In this document: positions 12,172 through 24,200 of the stretch, in pieces
Layout: the number at the start of each line of letters is the position of its first letter
How positions within the stretch are numbered: the stretch's first letter is position 1
NCBI GenBank assembly: GCA_027625915.1
Contig: JANTQA010000026.1
Span: 6,572,001-6,636,000 of the forward strand
DNA length: 64,000 bases
DNA from: Anaeramoeba flamelloides
Taxonomy: Eukaryota; Metamonada; Anaeramoebidae
Direction: 5' to 3'
Position numbers and translations under genes: made by a program
The notes under the pieces: generated by a model
What the model saw: the letters and a program-made list of their open reading frames with translations, nothing else
What the model was told of the DNA's origin: nothing
Database searches by the model: none

Positions 12172-12689
12172 TAAACTAAATTTCAGAATAAATGGCCCAT
12201 GTTACATTTGAATTTTGAATTTATTTTGTTACGTTTGGAAGTTTTTCCCATCACAATGAAAAGCTTTTATATATCATTTTTTCTCTTTTTAATTTTTTCG
12301 ATAGTGTTTTGTTAAAATGGAAAATGAAAATGAAAAATTCGAAAGAAGTACCAGATGAATTAATGAAAAAATTGGTTTCAAATATGAAAAAGAGATTAGA
12401 TTTAGTTATTCCAATGGAAGGAGAATCGATAAATGGGCTTTACTAATTTTTGAAATTTTCTATTTTTTGTGTAATGCTTCTTTCAAAATAAATGTCCCAA
12501 TTTTTTTTTTTAACTGTTTTTTTTTATTTTTTTTTCTTTTATTTTTAGACAAAAAATAAACATCTCTTGAGTATAGAACTGAATATTAAAATCGAAATTT
12601 TTATATTATAATGGATAACTTCAATAATTAAAAATATTTTTCTTTATATTTTGATTTTTAATGGGCCCATGATTTTGAAAGGGAGTTTA
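12172..12689. mobile_element. TA-flanked inverted-repeat element, copy 1
   Basis: This 518-base unit has ends TAAACTAAATTTCAG and, inverted, TAAACTCCCTTTCA, each bounded by TA, as left by Tc1/mariner-type transposition. An extra internal copy of the end sequence lies near 12485. A 38-codon open frame starting near 12330 contains KEVPDELM, LVSNMKK and MEGESING. It is probably a remnant of the parent transposon's coding region. A second copy of the same length lies at 12837-13354, and a longer relative at 41681-42609. Confidence 0.65.
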
Positions 12690-12836
12690 TTTTGAAACAC
12701 TGATTATAGTCGTTGAAAACACATTGTTTGGATCACTGTAAAATCAAGATTAAGAAACTTAAAAATGAAAAATTTTTCTAATGTTTATCCCACTAAACAC
12801 ATTATCAGATTCAAAACACAATATAATCAAACTATC

Positions 12837-13354
12837 TAAACTAAATTTCATAATAAATGGCCCACCTTACATTTGAATAATGAATTGCTTTTATATCGTT
12901 TTGAAGTTTTTCCGCTCACAATGAAAAGTTTGCAAATAAATCATTTTTTCTCTTTTTTATTTTTTCAAAAGTGTTTTGTGAAAATGGAAAATGAAAATGA
13001 AAAATTTGAAAGAAGTAACAGATGAATTAATGCAAAATTTGGTTTCAAATATGAAAAAGGGATTAGATTTAGTTATTCAAATGGAAGGAGAATCGATAAA
13101 TGGGTTTTTTTAGTTATTTAAATTGTCTATTTTTCATGTAATGCTTCTTTCAAAATAAATGGCACAATTTTTTTTTTTTTAGTTTTTTTTATTTTTCTTT
13201 CTTTTATTTTTAGACAAAAAATAAATATCTCTTGAGTATAGTATTGAATATTTAAATCTAAATTTTTATATTATAATAGATAACTTCAGTTATTAAAAAT
13301 ATTCTTATTTAAAATTTGATTTTTAATGGGTCAATTATTATGAAAGATAGTTTA
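12837..13354. mobile_element. TA-flanked inverted-repeat element, copy 2
   Basis: Direct repeat of 12172-12689 with the same 518-base length and TA-flanked ends (TAAACTAAATTTCATAAT and its inverted partner at 13328-13354). The small open frame is kept (KEVTDELM, LVSNMKK, MEGESING). Every codon difference between the two copies changes the amino acid, so the peptide is not under visible purifying selection. Confidence 0.65.
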
Positions 13355-13444
13355 AATCTTAAAATTCAAAATTTTAGATTCTACAACGAATTTTCAATTG
13401 GTTCTAACCACAAATCGGTTATTAATGATATTTTGGTTTCAAAG

Positions 13445-13615
13445 TTTCAATATGCTTCTTTGAATTATCAAAAACAAAAATTTTAACTTATTTTTCAATT
13501 TTCTTTTTCCATCTGTAGATCGAAACTACAACTATCTTCTTTGAGAAGTCTATTTAGCCAAGAAAAATTATAATTTGTAGTCAAAATTTTTTCCCGTTTA
13601 TAATTCAAATAATAG
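13445..13615. mobile_element. Heavily diverged MITE, CTGGTATTTG family
   Basis: The internal block around 13500-13560 (CTACAACTATCTTCTTTGAGAAG) and the right end TTCCCGTTTATAATTCAAAT resemble the copies at 40488-40651 and 48505-48667. The ends are degraded. Confidence 0.35.
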
Positions 13616-13654
13616 TATCTTGCTGTCCTTTTAAATAATCTTTTTTAGTAATGT

Positions 13655-14755
13655 TATCAGCAGTTATTTGGTTTTTTGTGATCAAAATATTTGTAATATT
13701 TTTTTTTGAATATGATTTTAATCATATGAAGAAAAAAGATTGAAGATATTTTCATCCAAACAAAAAACCAAATGGCTATTGTTATTATTTGAAAATTTAA
13801 AAAAAACAAAATAAAAAAAAATAAAATGCTCCCTTTGAGATTTATTTTTGTTTCCCTTTCAATCCCTTTTCTTTTTATTTTTCTTCCTTTATCTTTTCTT
13901 TCTTTTTGTTTACTTTCAATTTCTCTTCTTTCTGTTCTTTCTTTATCATTTCCTTCTTTTTCTTTTCTTTCTGTTCTTTCTTTTTCTTCTTTTCTTTCTT
14001 TGATTACTATTTCTTTTCTTTCTTTTATTACATTTTCAATTTTTCTTTCTTTTTCTGTTTTTTTTGAATTTTTGTTAAAGTTTTATTTTGCTTGTGGATC
14101 TAAATATTGTACCAGTGTTTCGTCTGAGACTACTTCTTCATTCAGTCTTCATTTCCTTCCTTAAAATGATCAAATTCATAGAAGGTCTTTTCGTTCCATT
14201 TGTACATTTCAAAAAAAATGGAAAACAAAGAAAATTGATATTTTTATAAAAAAAAAAACTCGACAGAAAAATTTCAAGATATTTTCGAAAAGTGGTAAAT
14301 AGAATTATTTACTCTGTTTCTATTTACACTCTTAACAAACAAAAAAAATAAAATTTTGATAAAATGTCTCTAATTTAAAACTTCAAAAAAACTCTATTTC
14401 AATTAACTCATACTATCCACCGAACTCTATTTGAAAGGTTATTCTAAAAAAATTTTTAAGTGAAAAAAATAACTTGATATTTTCAACTTTCAAGAAATTC
14501 CAAAATATTGTATTTCAAGTTTTGTCACTCTAAATTCTTTGAATTATTGACAATTTATAGAAAATTCAAAGATCTAAATTAAAAAAATAAAATTAATGAT
14601 AAATTTTCACTCAGCAATTAAATGTTCAAAATGGCTAGTACTAACCATAACAAACAATCTTTCAAAAAGTTATCCTTAATATCCCGTAATGCTGATCCAA
14701 AAAATATTGCAACATTTTATTCATTTTTTCACATTTTTTTAAACGAAGATAATAA
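13655..14755. repeat. 1.1-kb recent duplication, copy 1
   Basis: Nearly identical (about a dozen differences by eye) to 54047-55157 in direct orientation. Homology starts at TATCAGCAGTTATTT and ends abruptly after CGAAGATAATAACA. No terminal inverted repeats, poly-A tail or target duplication are visible, so it is not a typical transposon end-to-end. The plus strand has Phe/Ser-rich open frames that are shadows of a Lys/Glu-rich minus-strand stretch (about 13830-14060). Short coding-like minus-strand peptides at 14090-14210 lie in different frames, so this looks like a broken fragment of an unidentified gene. A plus-strand open frame beginning at the ATG near 14627 (MFKMASTNHNKQ) is identical in both copies until the breakpoint. 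Confidence 0.85.
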
Positions 14756-15108
14756 CACTAATAAAAATCTACAAAATAGGAAATAGTTACTGTTTCCTTA
14801 GATCATGATTTTGTAAAAGTTGAAATACAAACCCAACAGTACAAAAGTTGATTTTACAAATCTTTTTTGATCTGAAATGTTTTGAATAAAGAGTTGATAA
14901 ATTTTCTTAAACCAAACAAGAATTTTTTAGATTTTTGCTATTTACCAGAATCATTTAATACAAATCTATTCTCGACAGCCAACTTCAGTCTCCTTTGAAA
15001 TTTGCCACCTTAAATTCTTAAAATATGAAGCCAACTTGAAATATCCTAATTCTCGAGACAATATTTGATTGACAAATCTTTTCATTTTTTTAAAATAAAT
15101 CTTTCTTT
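14756..15108. other. Upstream flank of ARV1
   Basis: About 350 bases between the duplication breakpoint and the ARV1 start. The ARV1 promoter must lie here or inside the duplicated segment. No specific signal was recognised. Confidence 0.4.
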
Positions 15109-16192
15109 ATGATTTGTGTTCATTGTGGTTGTCCAATTGACAAAACTTATCGAATTTTCCCTGGAGACAATATTCGTTTAGCTACTTGTGTATGCTTTTT
15201 CATTTTTAGACTTGTAGCAAAATGCCAATAGTATTGTTATTAATTTTTTAATTTCTGGCTTTCTTTAATTCTAATTCTTCTTTAAAAGTCTCATTGCGGA
15301 AAACACGCAGATCCCTATATTGAAACCGACAATGTTATTAAATTTTTAGATCTTATTCTTCACAAAACTGCTATTTATCGGCACGTAATGTTTAACCAGA
15401 TCCCGTACCGAGATCGGGGAATTGATGTTTGAAACCTTTTTTTTTTTTTATTGTCTTGTTTTTTTTTTTCTTTTAAATTCTTTTCATTTTCCAATTCTTT
15501 TACTTTTTCTTTTTAAAATATTCACTTTTACCAAACCAATTAATTTCTTTTTAAAATTTTAATTGCAACTTCAAACAAACGCACCTTTTTATTTCACATA
15601 AAAAAAACTTATAAAAACAAAACCAAAAAAAAACAAAACCAAAAAAAAAACAAAACATTAATACAAAAAAAACAAAAAACTATTCAATAACGCACAGATC
15701 AAAATACTCCAAATGACGTTCCTAATTTTAATTTTCAATACCTATTCAAAAATTGTCTCGTTCCTTTGTTCAAACGAAAAAAGAATCCACTGTGAAGGAG
15801 AGCCAATGCTATTTAATTCCTTAAATTTAAGCTTTTCAGGTTATTTGTCCATCATATTTTCTTCTTGTTTTGACATGCTCGTTTATTTAACAGGGGTGAT
15901 CATCTCTTCAAAAATGTTTATCTATTTCTTCTACAAGTCCGTAAAGATTTTCAAATATAATTATTTGATAATGAGCCTTTTGTTTTCTTCATTTGGCAAA
16001 ATCTTTTTAATTTTCCCTTTAATTTTTGGTTATAATACCAAATTCTTTTGGATTGTCGAATTGTTTGTGCTAACTTCAAACGCTCTTTCAATATCAGTGA
16101 TTTTAGATGCAGACGTTTTGTCTTCCTCGGGAATCATTCTCTTCGCCTATGTTTTTAAGGTGTTAATTTTTCGTTTATTCTTAAAATATTAA
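15109..16192 (+). CDS. ARV1: ARV1 family ER lipid-homeostasis protein
   Basis: ER membrane protein of the ARV1 family, linked in yeast and animals to sterol trafficking and GPI-anchor synthesis. Inferred exons are 15109-15189, 15289-15426 and 15698-16192, giving 237 residues (human about 271). The introns are 15190-15288 (GTATGC..AAAAG) and 15427-15697 (GTTTGA..GCACAG), both phase 0. The N-terminal zinc-ribbon-like ARV1 homology domain has C3-x2-C6 and C27-x2-C30, followed by the family pattern HADPYIETD, FLDLILHKTA and YRHVMFN (residues about 30-63). The first intron falls between Cys27 and Ser28, inside the second CxxC. Exon 3 encodes several hydrophobic segments expected to be transmembrane helices. 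The non-consensus GTTTGA donor is chosen because it joins the conserved FN motif directly to the first membrane segment. That junction is the least certain point. Confidence 0.9.
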
Positions 16193-17047
16193 CATTGTTT
16201 AAAATTCATTTATCACTACTAATTAATAATATATAGCACATATATTATATTTATTAAACTTTTCTTTTTACCCTTTTTTTTTTGTTTTTTGCTTCTCGAA
16301 AATATTGCAATGGTTTATAAAATTTCAGTTATTTGAGAAGTTAGCTAATAAATAAATAACCCTTTAAAATATTTCTTTTTTTCTAAAAAGTCATTTGAAA
16401 AAAGCGAAAGGCAAAATGTTTGAAATAATATCAATAAAACAGTTTCAAATCAGTCATAGAACAAAATTATGAAAATTTTTTTAAAATGATTTATTTTAAA
16501 CTTTAATTCAAAAATAGGACTACAAAAAATTTCCTATTTAGTATCAAATATTAAACGACTCAAGATTTATTTATTTCTCTTCATGCCATCGTACAAACAT
16601 ATTGATCAATAATCAAAAATAAGTATTATTGTGGACTTATTTAACATAAAATTAAAATCAAAACAATAGAATCAATGTGCTCCCATTTTGAAATGACCAT
16701 AATAAACTAAATTCGAATTTTTTTTATAGAGTTAAAACAGTTGAAAGAATAACACAATAATATAGTTTCAATTCAATTTGAATATAATTTTTTTTTTTTT
16801 ATCAAATATTGTCATCATTTTTTTTTTGTTCGTGGTGCCTACAGTTCTTTTTTTCCCTTATATGTATTACGTTTTCTGAGAACAGGAAATTTTTTTCCAA
16901 AGATTGATAAAAAGTTAAAGTTGAGATCTATAATGAAGTAGAAAAATGGTTTAAAAATACTTAATTGTGTCTAACCATTTTATCGATCCATAATTTTTAG
17001 AAAAATTTCAAGATATTTACCAATACAATTTTTAATTCAGTCGTTTT
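16193..17047. other. 3' flank of ARV1 and AT-rich spacer
   Basis: No gene or RNA structure could be supported. Confidence 0.5.
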
Positions 17048-17252
17048 CACCATTTTGGACACACTCAGTTTTTAATTTTTTCAATTTTTATTCATTTTTC
17101 TTTTATTCAGGATAAAAATAGTTAAATATGAAAAAAATGATAACCCGGTAGCTTGAATTTGATTTGATATTTAGTTTGAAAAAATATTAAAATTTTTTAG
17201 TTTTTTTTTGTATGTTTTTAAATTGAGGTGTGTCCAAATTATTGAATGGTGT
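17048..17252. mobile_element. Short inverted-repeat element
   Basis: The left end CACCATTTTGGACACACTCA (17048-17067) is matched in inverted orientation by GAGGTGTGTCCAAATTATTG (17225-17244) and the ATGGTG just beyond it. The whole is about 205 bases, with no coding capacity. Size and structure fit a MITE. Confidence 0.5.
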
Positions 17253-19166
17253 TCATATGGTTACTTCATAATATAATAAATTTTCATTGTATAACAATGA
17301 AGTGTTATTCTTTGAACTAAATATTGTGAAGAATTATGTATTTTAATGTTTCTCTAAAAATAATGGATTTCCTTAAATTTTTAATCAATTACTTATTTTA
17401 ATTACCATTTTAAATAATAACTTATTTTTTCAGTAACGATTTTGTTTTAAGAAAATCGGTAAAGTATAAAAAAAGGGACAATATTGAATTATATGTTCAT
17501 TCTAATAATTGTTTCGATTATATTACAACAAGATAATTATTCTTTTGTTTAAAAAATCAAGAAGAGTAGATCTCAACAAATTCAGAAAAAATAATTTTTA
17601 AAATGTTGAAAATTTTCTAAAAAAATATTTTTAATTCTTCTTTTATACAAAGAAAAGAAAAGAAAAAATAAAATGAAAAAATGTAATTCTGTATTCAAAA
17701 TGATTAAGTAAGTCTGTAAAAATTTCCACCTAGTAAATTTATAGAGATTCTATTAACAATTATTGATTGATAAAGCTTGGACAATATCAACTAATTTTAT
17801 TTTAATTTATTCATTGAAACAATTTCAAGTATATTCACACGCAAATAATTATTTTTTTCTTTCACTCAATAGCAAAAGAAACCTCATTTCAAAAATTAGG
17901 ATATACTTAATTTAAAAAAAGGAAAAAAATATCATTTTATTAATAATAAAAAATATTCTTTGTAATCATGTACAAGTTATTCAATGAACAAGATTGCAAC
18001 TATATATGAAATAATTGGATTTACCATTAAAATTCCAATTGATTCCATCCAAAAAATTTTGTATTTTATTTCTCAAAATATTTTAATAATATAGCCTTTG
18101 AATTTCATTTAATTAATTTTGATGAATATTATTCTAAAAAACTAATAATTTCAATGAAAATTAATAGATAATTTCTTAAATAAATTTATAATATAATTAC
18201 AACCACAATTCATGGTGGTACACATTATGTCTTTCTCGTCATTTCAAATACATTAAATAGAATTAGGGGGGCACAAATAAATAAGCATTTTAAATGAGAC
18301 CTCTTAACTACTCTGTGAAAAGTACACTAATTTATTAAACGTGAAAATCACTTATAACCTCTAATTAAACTTGAAAAACAAAGAAATACCCCCTTTTGAA
18401 TTAAATTAAAAATTCCTTTCTTCTTTTAGATTAGAATAACAAACTGAAAATTTTTCAATTTTTTTTATTTTAAAATTTACATTTGTGGAATTTTTTATTC
18501 GTTTTGGCTCGGAGCAAATGTGTTACTGTACTTATCTTCATTTAAGATATATAACTTGAAAGGGGGAAATTAAATATCTTTTATAAAACCCAGATTTCTA
18601 CATTTTTGTTTAAAAAATTCAATTACAAATAAAAATTTTCTTTATAATTGACTTATAATAAGATAAATACTTTGACTTTTTTGAATAATTTCAAAGATAT
18701 TACTCTTTATTCATTATAACTTATTTAATCTGGATTAATTCTTTAACTCAATATTTTTCGATTTTTTTTGATCGGGCTGAAAATTCCATATAAAATGATC
18801 GAGACCTTCAAGAATTTCTACCAAAGAAGAATTTTTGTACCAGTTACATTATTATTTTTTATTTGGGGTTTATTGTAAAAATAAGGTCAACGTTCTATGC
18901 TAATTTGTGAAATATCTTAGATTTCATATGAAAACAGAACCTCACCTTTTAAATATTTTTTTTGTTACTTTTTTTTAAATTTAGTTTTTATTATAAAATA
19001 TATTGTTTTTTTTGGTAACTCAAACAATTATTAAAAAAAAATTCCCATCGATTTTTTTGAATTTTGTAAATGTGAACAAAATTCAAGATTTTTTCTTTTA
19101 ATTTCAATAATTAAAATAAACCTAGCAAAAGTGTCTGTTAAGTGCCATAGAGTGCCGTCAAGTGCC
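17253..19166. other. Gene-free AT-rich spacer
   Basis: No open frame with protein-like composition, splice-linked exon series or RNA gene was found. A run of GTGCC words (19140-19166) precedes the hairpin that follows. Confidence 0.5.
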
Positions 19167-19241
19167 TAGCTTTTCCAAAATTCAAAAGAATAGAGAAAAA
19201 TCTTTAATTATGCCAAATTCTTTTAAATTCTGGAAAAGCTA
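19167..19241. repeat. Hairpin with 25-base arms
   Basis: Arms 19167-19191 and 19217-19241 (TAGCTTTTCCAAAATTC and its complement) are almost perfectly inverted. A related, diverged hairpin preceded by a similar GTGTC/AAGT block lies near 43383-43428 in the opposite orientation, so this is a small dispersed repeat family. Confidence 0.55.
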
Positions 19242-19319
19242 AAGAGGATTTTTTTTACTCTTTGAAATAAAAAGAAAATTTCTTAAATTTTCTGTTTATT
19301 CCAAAAATTAAAAAAAACC

Positions 19320-20190
19320 TAACCATTGTGAAAAAAATTTGGGTTATTAAAAAAAAATGGGTCAGTCAAAAATTTGTTTTCATTTTTTAAATAATCAATA
19401 TTAGCAAAATGGTTTTTGATCAAAGTAAAATTTTATGAACAAATCTTACATTTAATAAAAACCAAAGTCATTATCAATAATAATTTTCAAATGCAATATT
19501 AAATTGTTGCATTTTAACATTGTGAAATTACTGTGGAACTCCAAAAATACAAAAATTTATTTTTAATTGTCAACTTTACTAAAAATGTAATTTTTTTTTA
19601 TTAGATTACATTCGAAGATCAAGTTAATCATTGTTTGGGAAGACCAAAAATTAATAACCATTTTAAATTACGGTTTGTCTATGAGGATTTAAAGAATTTA
19701 AATCGTTTCTGAAATCTTGATATTTCGGTATTTTGAAGTTTTGATTGGAAACATTAGTGGAAAACAACCTCTTTTGAAAAAACTGCTTTTTTGGAAGAAT
19801 TTTTGATTCAATTTGGTTTAAAAGGATATTTAAGATTAACTGTGATAAATTTGAGTTAATTAACAATGTTTAATATCTTATTGAATTAATAGATTTTAAT
19901 ATTTCCTATTAAATAGTTCACTTATTTTTAGTAAAGTTGACAATTAAAAATAAATTTTTGTATTTTTGGAGTTCCACAGTAATTCCAAAAGGTTCAAAGG
20001 CAACAATTTAATTTTACTTTTGAAAATTATTATTGATAGTGACTTTGGTTTTTATTAAATGTAAGATTTGTTCATAAAACTTTACTTTGATCAAAAACCA
20101 TTTTGCTAATATTTATTATTTAAAAAATGAAAACAAATTTTTGACTGACCCAATTTTTTTTAATGAACCAAATTTTTTTCATAATGGTAA
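19320..20190. mobile_element. Foldback transposon-like element, 264-base arms
   Basis: Arms 19323-19586 and 19924-20187 are reverse complements at well over 90 percent of positions by eye, around a 337-base centre. The element is bounded on both sides by TAA (19320-19322 and 20188-20190), which could be a 3-base target duplication like those of PIF/Harbinger-type elements. The centre has a 67-codon minus-strand open frame (19663-19866) with no recognisable domain and no transposase. Likely a long-TIR non-autonomous DNA transposon. Confidence 0.75.
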
Positions 20191-21205
20191 TGGAAAAATC
20201 AAAAAGTTGTTATTTTTTTCAATTTAAATCAATAAATAATTCTTTCATAGTTAAAATAATTGATGTCTAATTTGAAAGATATTTATTAAATTTAAAATAC
20301 ATTTAAAAGATAATAAAATGACCTCTTAGCTGTGAAGAAAAAAATTTTCAAATTTTTTACTATTAAATTTGAAAAAAAGCATAATTGAACTACCAAAATT
20401 GGATTTTTCCAACTTAAATTGTAAAAGATCTTTCAAAAATAAATTATTGATAAAAGATCTCACATAACATTTTTATTTGAAGTTATTAAAAAGTGAAAAA
20501 TTAGCAAATCTATAATTTTTTCTTTCCAAAAATAATAAATCATCATCTTGACTTTCAAATAAAAAAACCTCTCCAAATTGATACAAAAACTATTGTTCGA
20601 ATATAATTCTTTCAATTTGATCAATGAATCATAAGTTAACATCAAACTACTCTTGTTAAAACAAGACCTTTTTGTTGAAAACTTCAATTCCCAATTTTAA
20701 ACAAACTAAATGATTTTGGATTTGTAAAAGGAAAAAAATTCAATAATTATTTTGAGAAGGAACTATTTTAACGAATGTCTTTATTTTAAGGCACAATTAT
20801 AATTTCTTTCTATAACAAAGAATCAAAGAGTGAAATCAAAAAAAAACTCTCTATCCTGATTCAATTTAAATAAATAATCCTATAAAACATTGACTCAATT
20901 TGTTCCTTATAGATAAGATGACTCTTGTCATAAGAGATATTAATTAAACAACAAGTTAACTCTTTTCTTCAATCAATTCTCGATATTTTTTCAACTAAAT
21001 CTCTTCTTGGATGTGGTTTATTCTACCTTTAAAAACAAATACCCAAATCCAATTAAGCAGCGTTTGGGAAATTGAGATAATTTACATTTTTCTTGAAAAT
21101 TTCCTTTTGTTTTTTTTCTTATTCAAAATTTTTCAATCATTGAAACAACCGTGTAAAGAACACAACTAATTGTCTGTTAAAATCAATTTTAAGAGGATTG
21201 GTGCA
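20191..21205. other. Upstream flank of TOR
   Basis: Gene-free. A small hairpin (CCCAAATCCAATT...GTTTGGG) sits near 21050-21071, about 140 bases before the TOR start. No promoter motif can be assigned. Confidence 0.4.
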
Positions 21206-24200
21206 ATGTGTAAGAAATTTCTTTTTTTATAAAAAGGATCGTGGTAATAATAAACAGACTGATCTGAAAATCCCCATTAAATAAAAAAAAAAAAAAAAAA
21301 AAAAATTTAAAACTCAAAGCACTGTTCCGTAAACCAACAAAACCAATTACAGAACAGACTGATCAAATCTTCAGTTCTCTGAGATTTTCCAGCCAAAAAA
21401 TTCAGGTTAAATCGGCTGCTCTCTTGGGGAAACTGCTTCGCAAACAATCCATGATAATGTATTTTCAAGAATACCAAGCGCTTGTTGAGCATGTAAGGCG
21501 CCATATCCTAAGTTTGTTTCGATCTGATGAAAGTCAACCAAAGTTGGGTGCCCTAATGGCGTTATCTGAGCTGATCCAAACACACCACGAAGATCAGTCT
21601 TCAAACATTGCGCCCTTTGTTGAATCTCTGCGAATTTTGCTGTCTGACGGAGACGAAAAAGTGGTCCGCTCATCTGCAAAAACACTTGCACAGATAACCC
21701 ACGCCGCTGGTCCCATTGCTCCTGAATTTGTGATTAATGAGATAACCAATTCGTTAGAATCAATTTCCAATGCTGACGCACCTTTATCGAAAAAATATTC
21801 ATCTGTTTTGGTTATCAAATGTATCTCAAAAACTGCACCAATCGCCATTTATCCTCTTTTGTTGACAGTTTTTGAAACCATTCTGAAGGGATCTCGTGAT
21901 AAAAATTTGTTCATTCGGGAAACTGTTTCGAAATCAATGAAGTATTGTTTAAAAATTGCCAGAGAGAAAAACCGCCACTCTTACCAACAACAACTAAAAA
22001 AAATCTATTCAATTACCATTAAAGTTAATTTTTTTTTTTTTTCCTATTTTTTTGCATTCTTTTTCTTTTTCCTTTGAACAGAACAATTATATTTAAAATC
22101 AAATTTAAAGTAAAGCATCCAAAAATAATGACCAACTTTGAGTCAAGAGCCAAACCATAATTTAAATATTGAACCTGAATCTCCAGATCATGAAAAAAAA
22201 AGATATTTTTTCAAAAATTGAACACAAAGAAACACAAATTAGTGATTATCTAACATCATTTTTCTTTTTAGATTCAAACTGTTAATTTAAATTATCGGAA
22301 ATATAAGTAAATTTTAATTGAACACAAATACGCATATTAATCTATGGATATCAATGTTGTCTCATAAATTAGCTCCAAATTTTAAACATTTTTGAAAAAT
22401 ATACATTTTTATTCAACACTTCAAAAATCTTCTATATCTCAATTGTCTTTTCAAAATGGCCTCGAAATTAGAAATAACAAAATAAAAGAAAGAAAGAATT
22501 ATCAGATTTATAATATTCACTTCTCACAAGAATATTTCATTTTTAATTAATTTAATTTTCGTTTCATTTCAAAAATAATATCGATACTAATCTTTATTAT
22601 CGATGTTATACACATTAAAAAAATAAAACAAGAAATAAAAAATTACCAAATAATAAAAAAATAAATCTTTGAATTAATTCAAAAAAAAGAAAATAAAAAA
22701 TGTATACAAGAATTCTTAAATGATCAAGAAAGTAAAAAACAAAATTTTGATAGCCATTGCTAATGAAATAATAAAATTTTTCGGGAATTGAAAAAACGCC
22801 AAAAATACTCCAAAAATGGAAAATATTCGAATTTTTTCAAATACATCTTAAATCATAAAAAATAGTGTTTAAATAATATGTGTGCTCATTTTTTCGATTT
22901 AATTTTATCATGGAAGGAAAACACTGCATAAATGTAACAAAACCTTTAAAAAAAAATTTCATCACTCTAATACCCCCTAAAAAAAAATTATTTTTATAAC
23001 ATGTGAAAAGTATGATATGTCGGTGTTTTAAATTTCGAAAGCGTTCTAAATTTTGACAGATACTCGTTCAAATATTAATAATAACAAGCTTTCTCACATT
23101 TATAAAAAAATGAACAAATTTAGAATAATTTTTTTTATATGTTAAAAAAGGCGTTATAAAATTTTATAAACCTGTGATAAAATATGAAACACGCTGATAT
23201 AATGTGTTCTAAATTTAGGATCTTAATAAAAAAAAAATAATAATACAATAAAAAAAAAATACAATAATACAACAAATAAAATGCATAATACATCTTGTTA
23301 AAATTGTTTTACCATTAAAAAATCATGATAAAAAACAGTTTTAAATTCGAAAAGGACCATTAAAAATAAATTTTTTTAAACGAATTGGAATTAAATATTA
23401 TTAATTTTATTTTTTTTTTTAAAGATTTTTTACAAAAAAAAAATTATTTAAAAATTTGAAATATTTTAAAACAAATAAAAATCATAACATGTTATAAAAA
23501 CGTTATTATTATTAAAATTTTATTTAAAAATCAGAATATAAACAAGGTTTTGATTATAATGATGCCATATTTTTTTTTTTAAATCAAAAATTTTTATTTG
23601 TGAAATTTTATGTGAATAATTTTCGATAAATACTCATAAGAAAGAGATTATCACTCTCTTAAAAGTTTAACATTTCATTGTAGTTGCTGTGAAAAGATTT
23701 AAAGAAAAAAATGAGTTATAAGATAAAGTTTAAAAATTTTTAGATTTTCTTATTTTCAATTCTAAAATCAAGTAAAATAAAAAGTATTTTACTCATAAAT
23801 TTAACATCAAGTATGATATTTAAAATTTTTTTAACAACACTTTAATTATTTTTTTTTTCCTGCGAGGTTTTTTAATTGCTAACAGCGAGATGAGCAAATG
23901 TCTCAATTTCAAACTAGTGTAACACATATTTTGATTTAAGTAACCAAATTATTTATTTCAATAAAAACTAAAAAAAAAAATGCTCATTAATTTTTCATAT
24001 AAAGTTGGAAATTGTGTAAATTCCAATTCTTTGATTAAAAAAAATGTCTATAATACAAACATTTTTTTATTCGTTTCCAAAAGAAACCAAATATCATTTT
24101 TTTAAAAAAAATTATTTGGTTTCTTTTTTTTTTTCCAAAAAAAGAGAAGAGACCATTAATAAAAGATTTTGAAAGTAGAAAAAAAATAAATTATCATTTA

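Noticed and set aside
12330-12452. Conserved 38-codon frame as a possible microprotein gene
   Set aside because: All codon differences from the sibling copy are nonsynonymous and it sits inside a TIR element.
13826-14164. Phe/Ser/Leu-rich plus-strand open frame (also 54216-54562)
   Set aside because: It is the complement of a Lys/Glu-rich repetitive stretch and has no protein-like composition.
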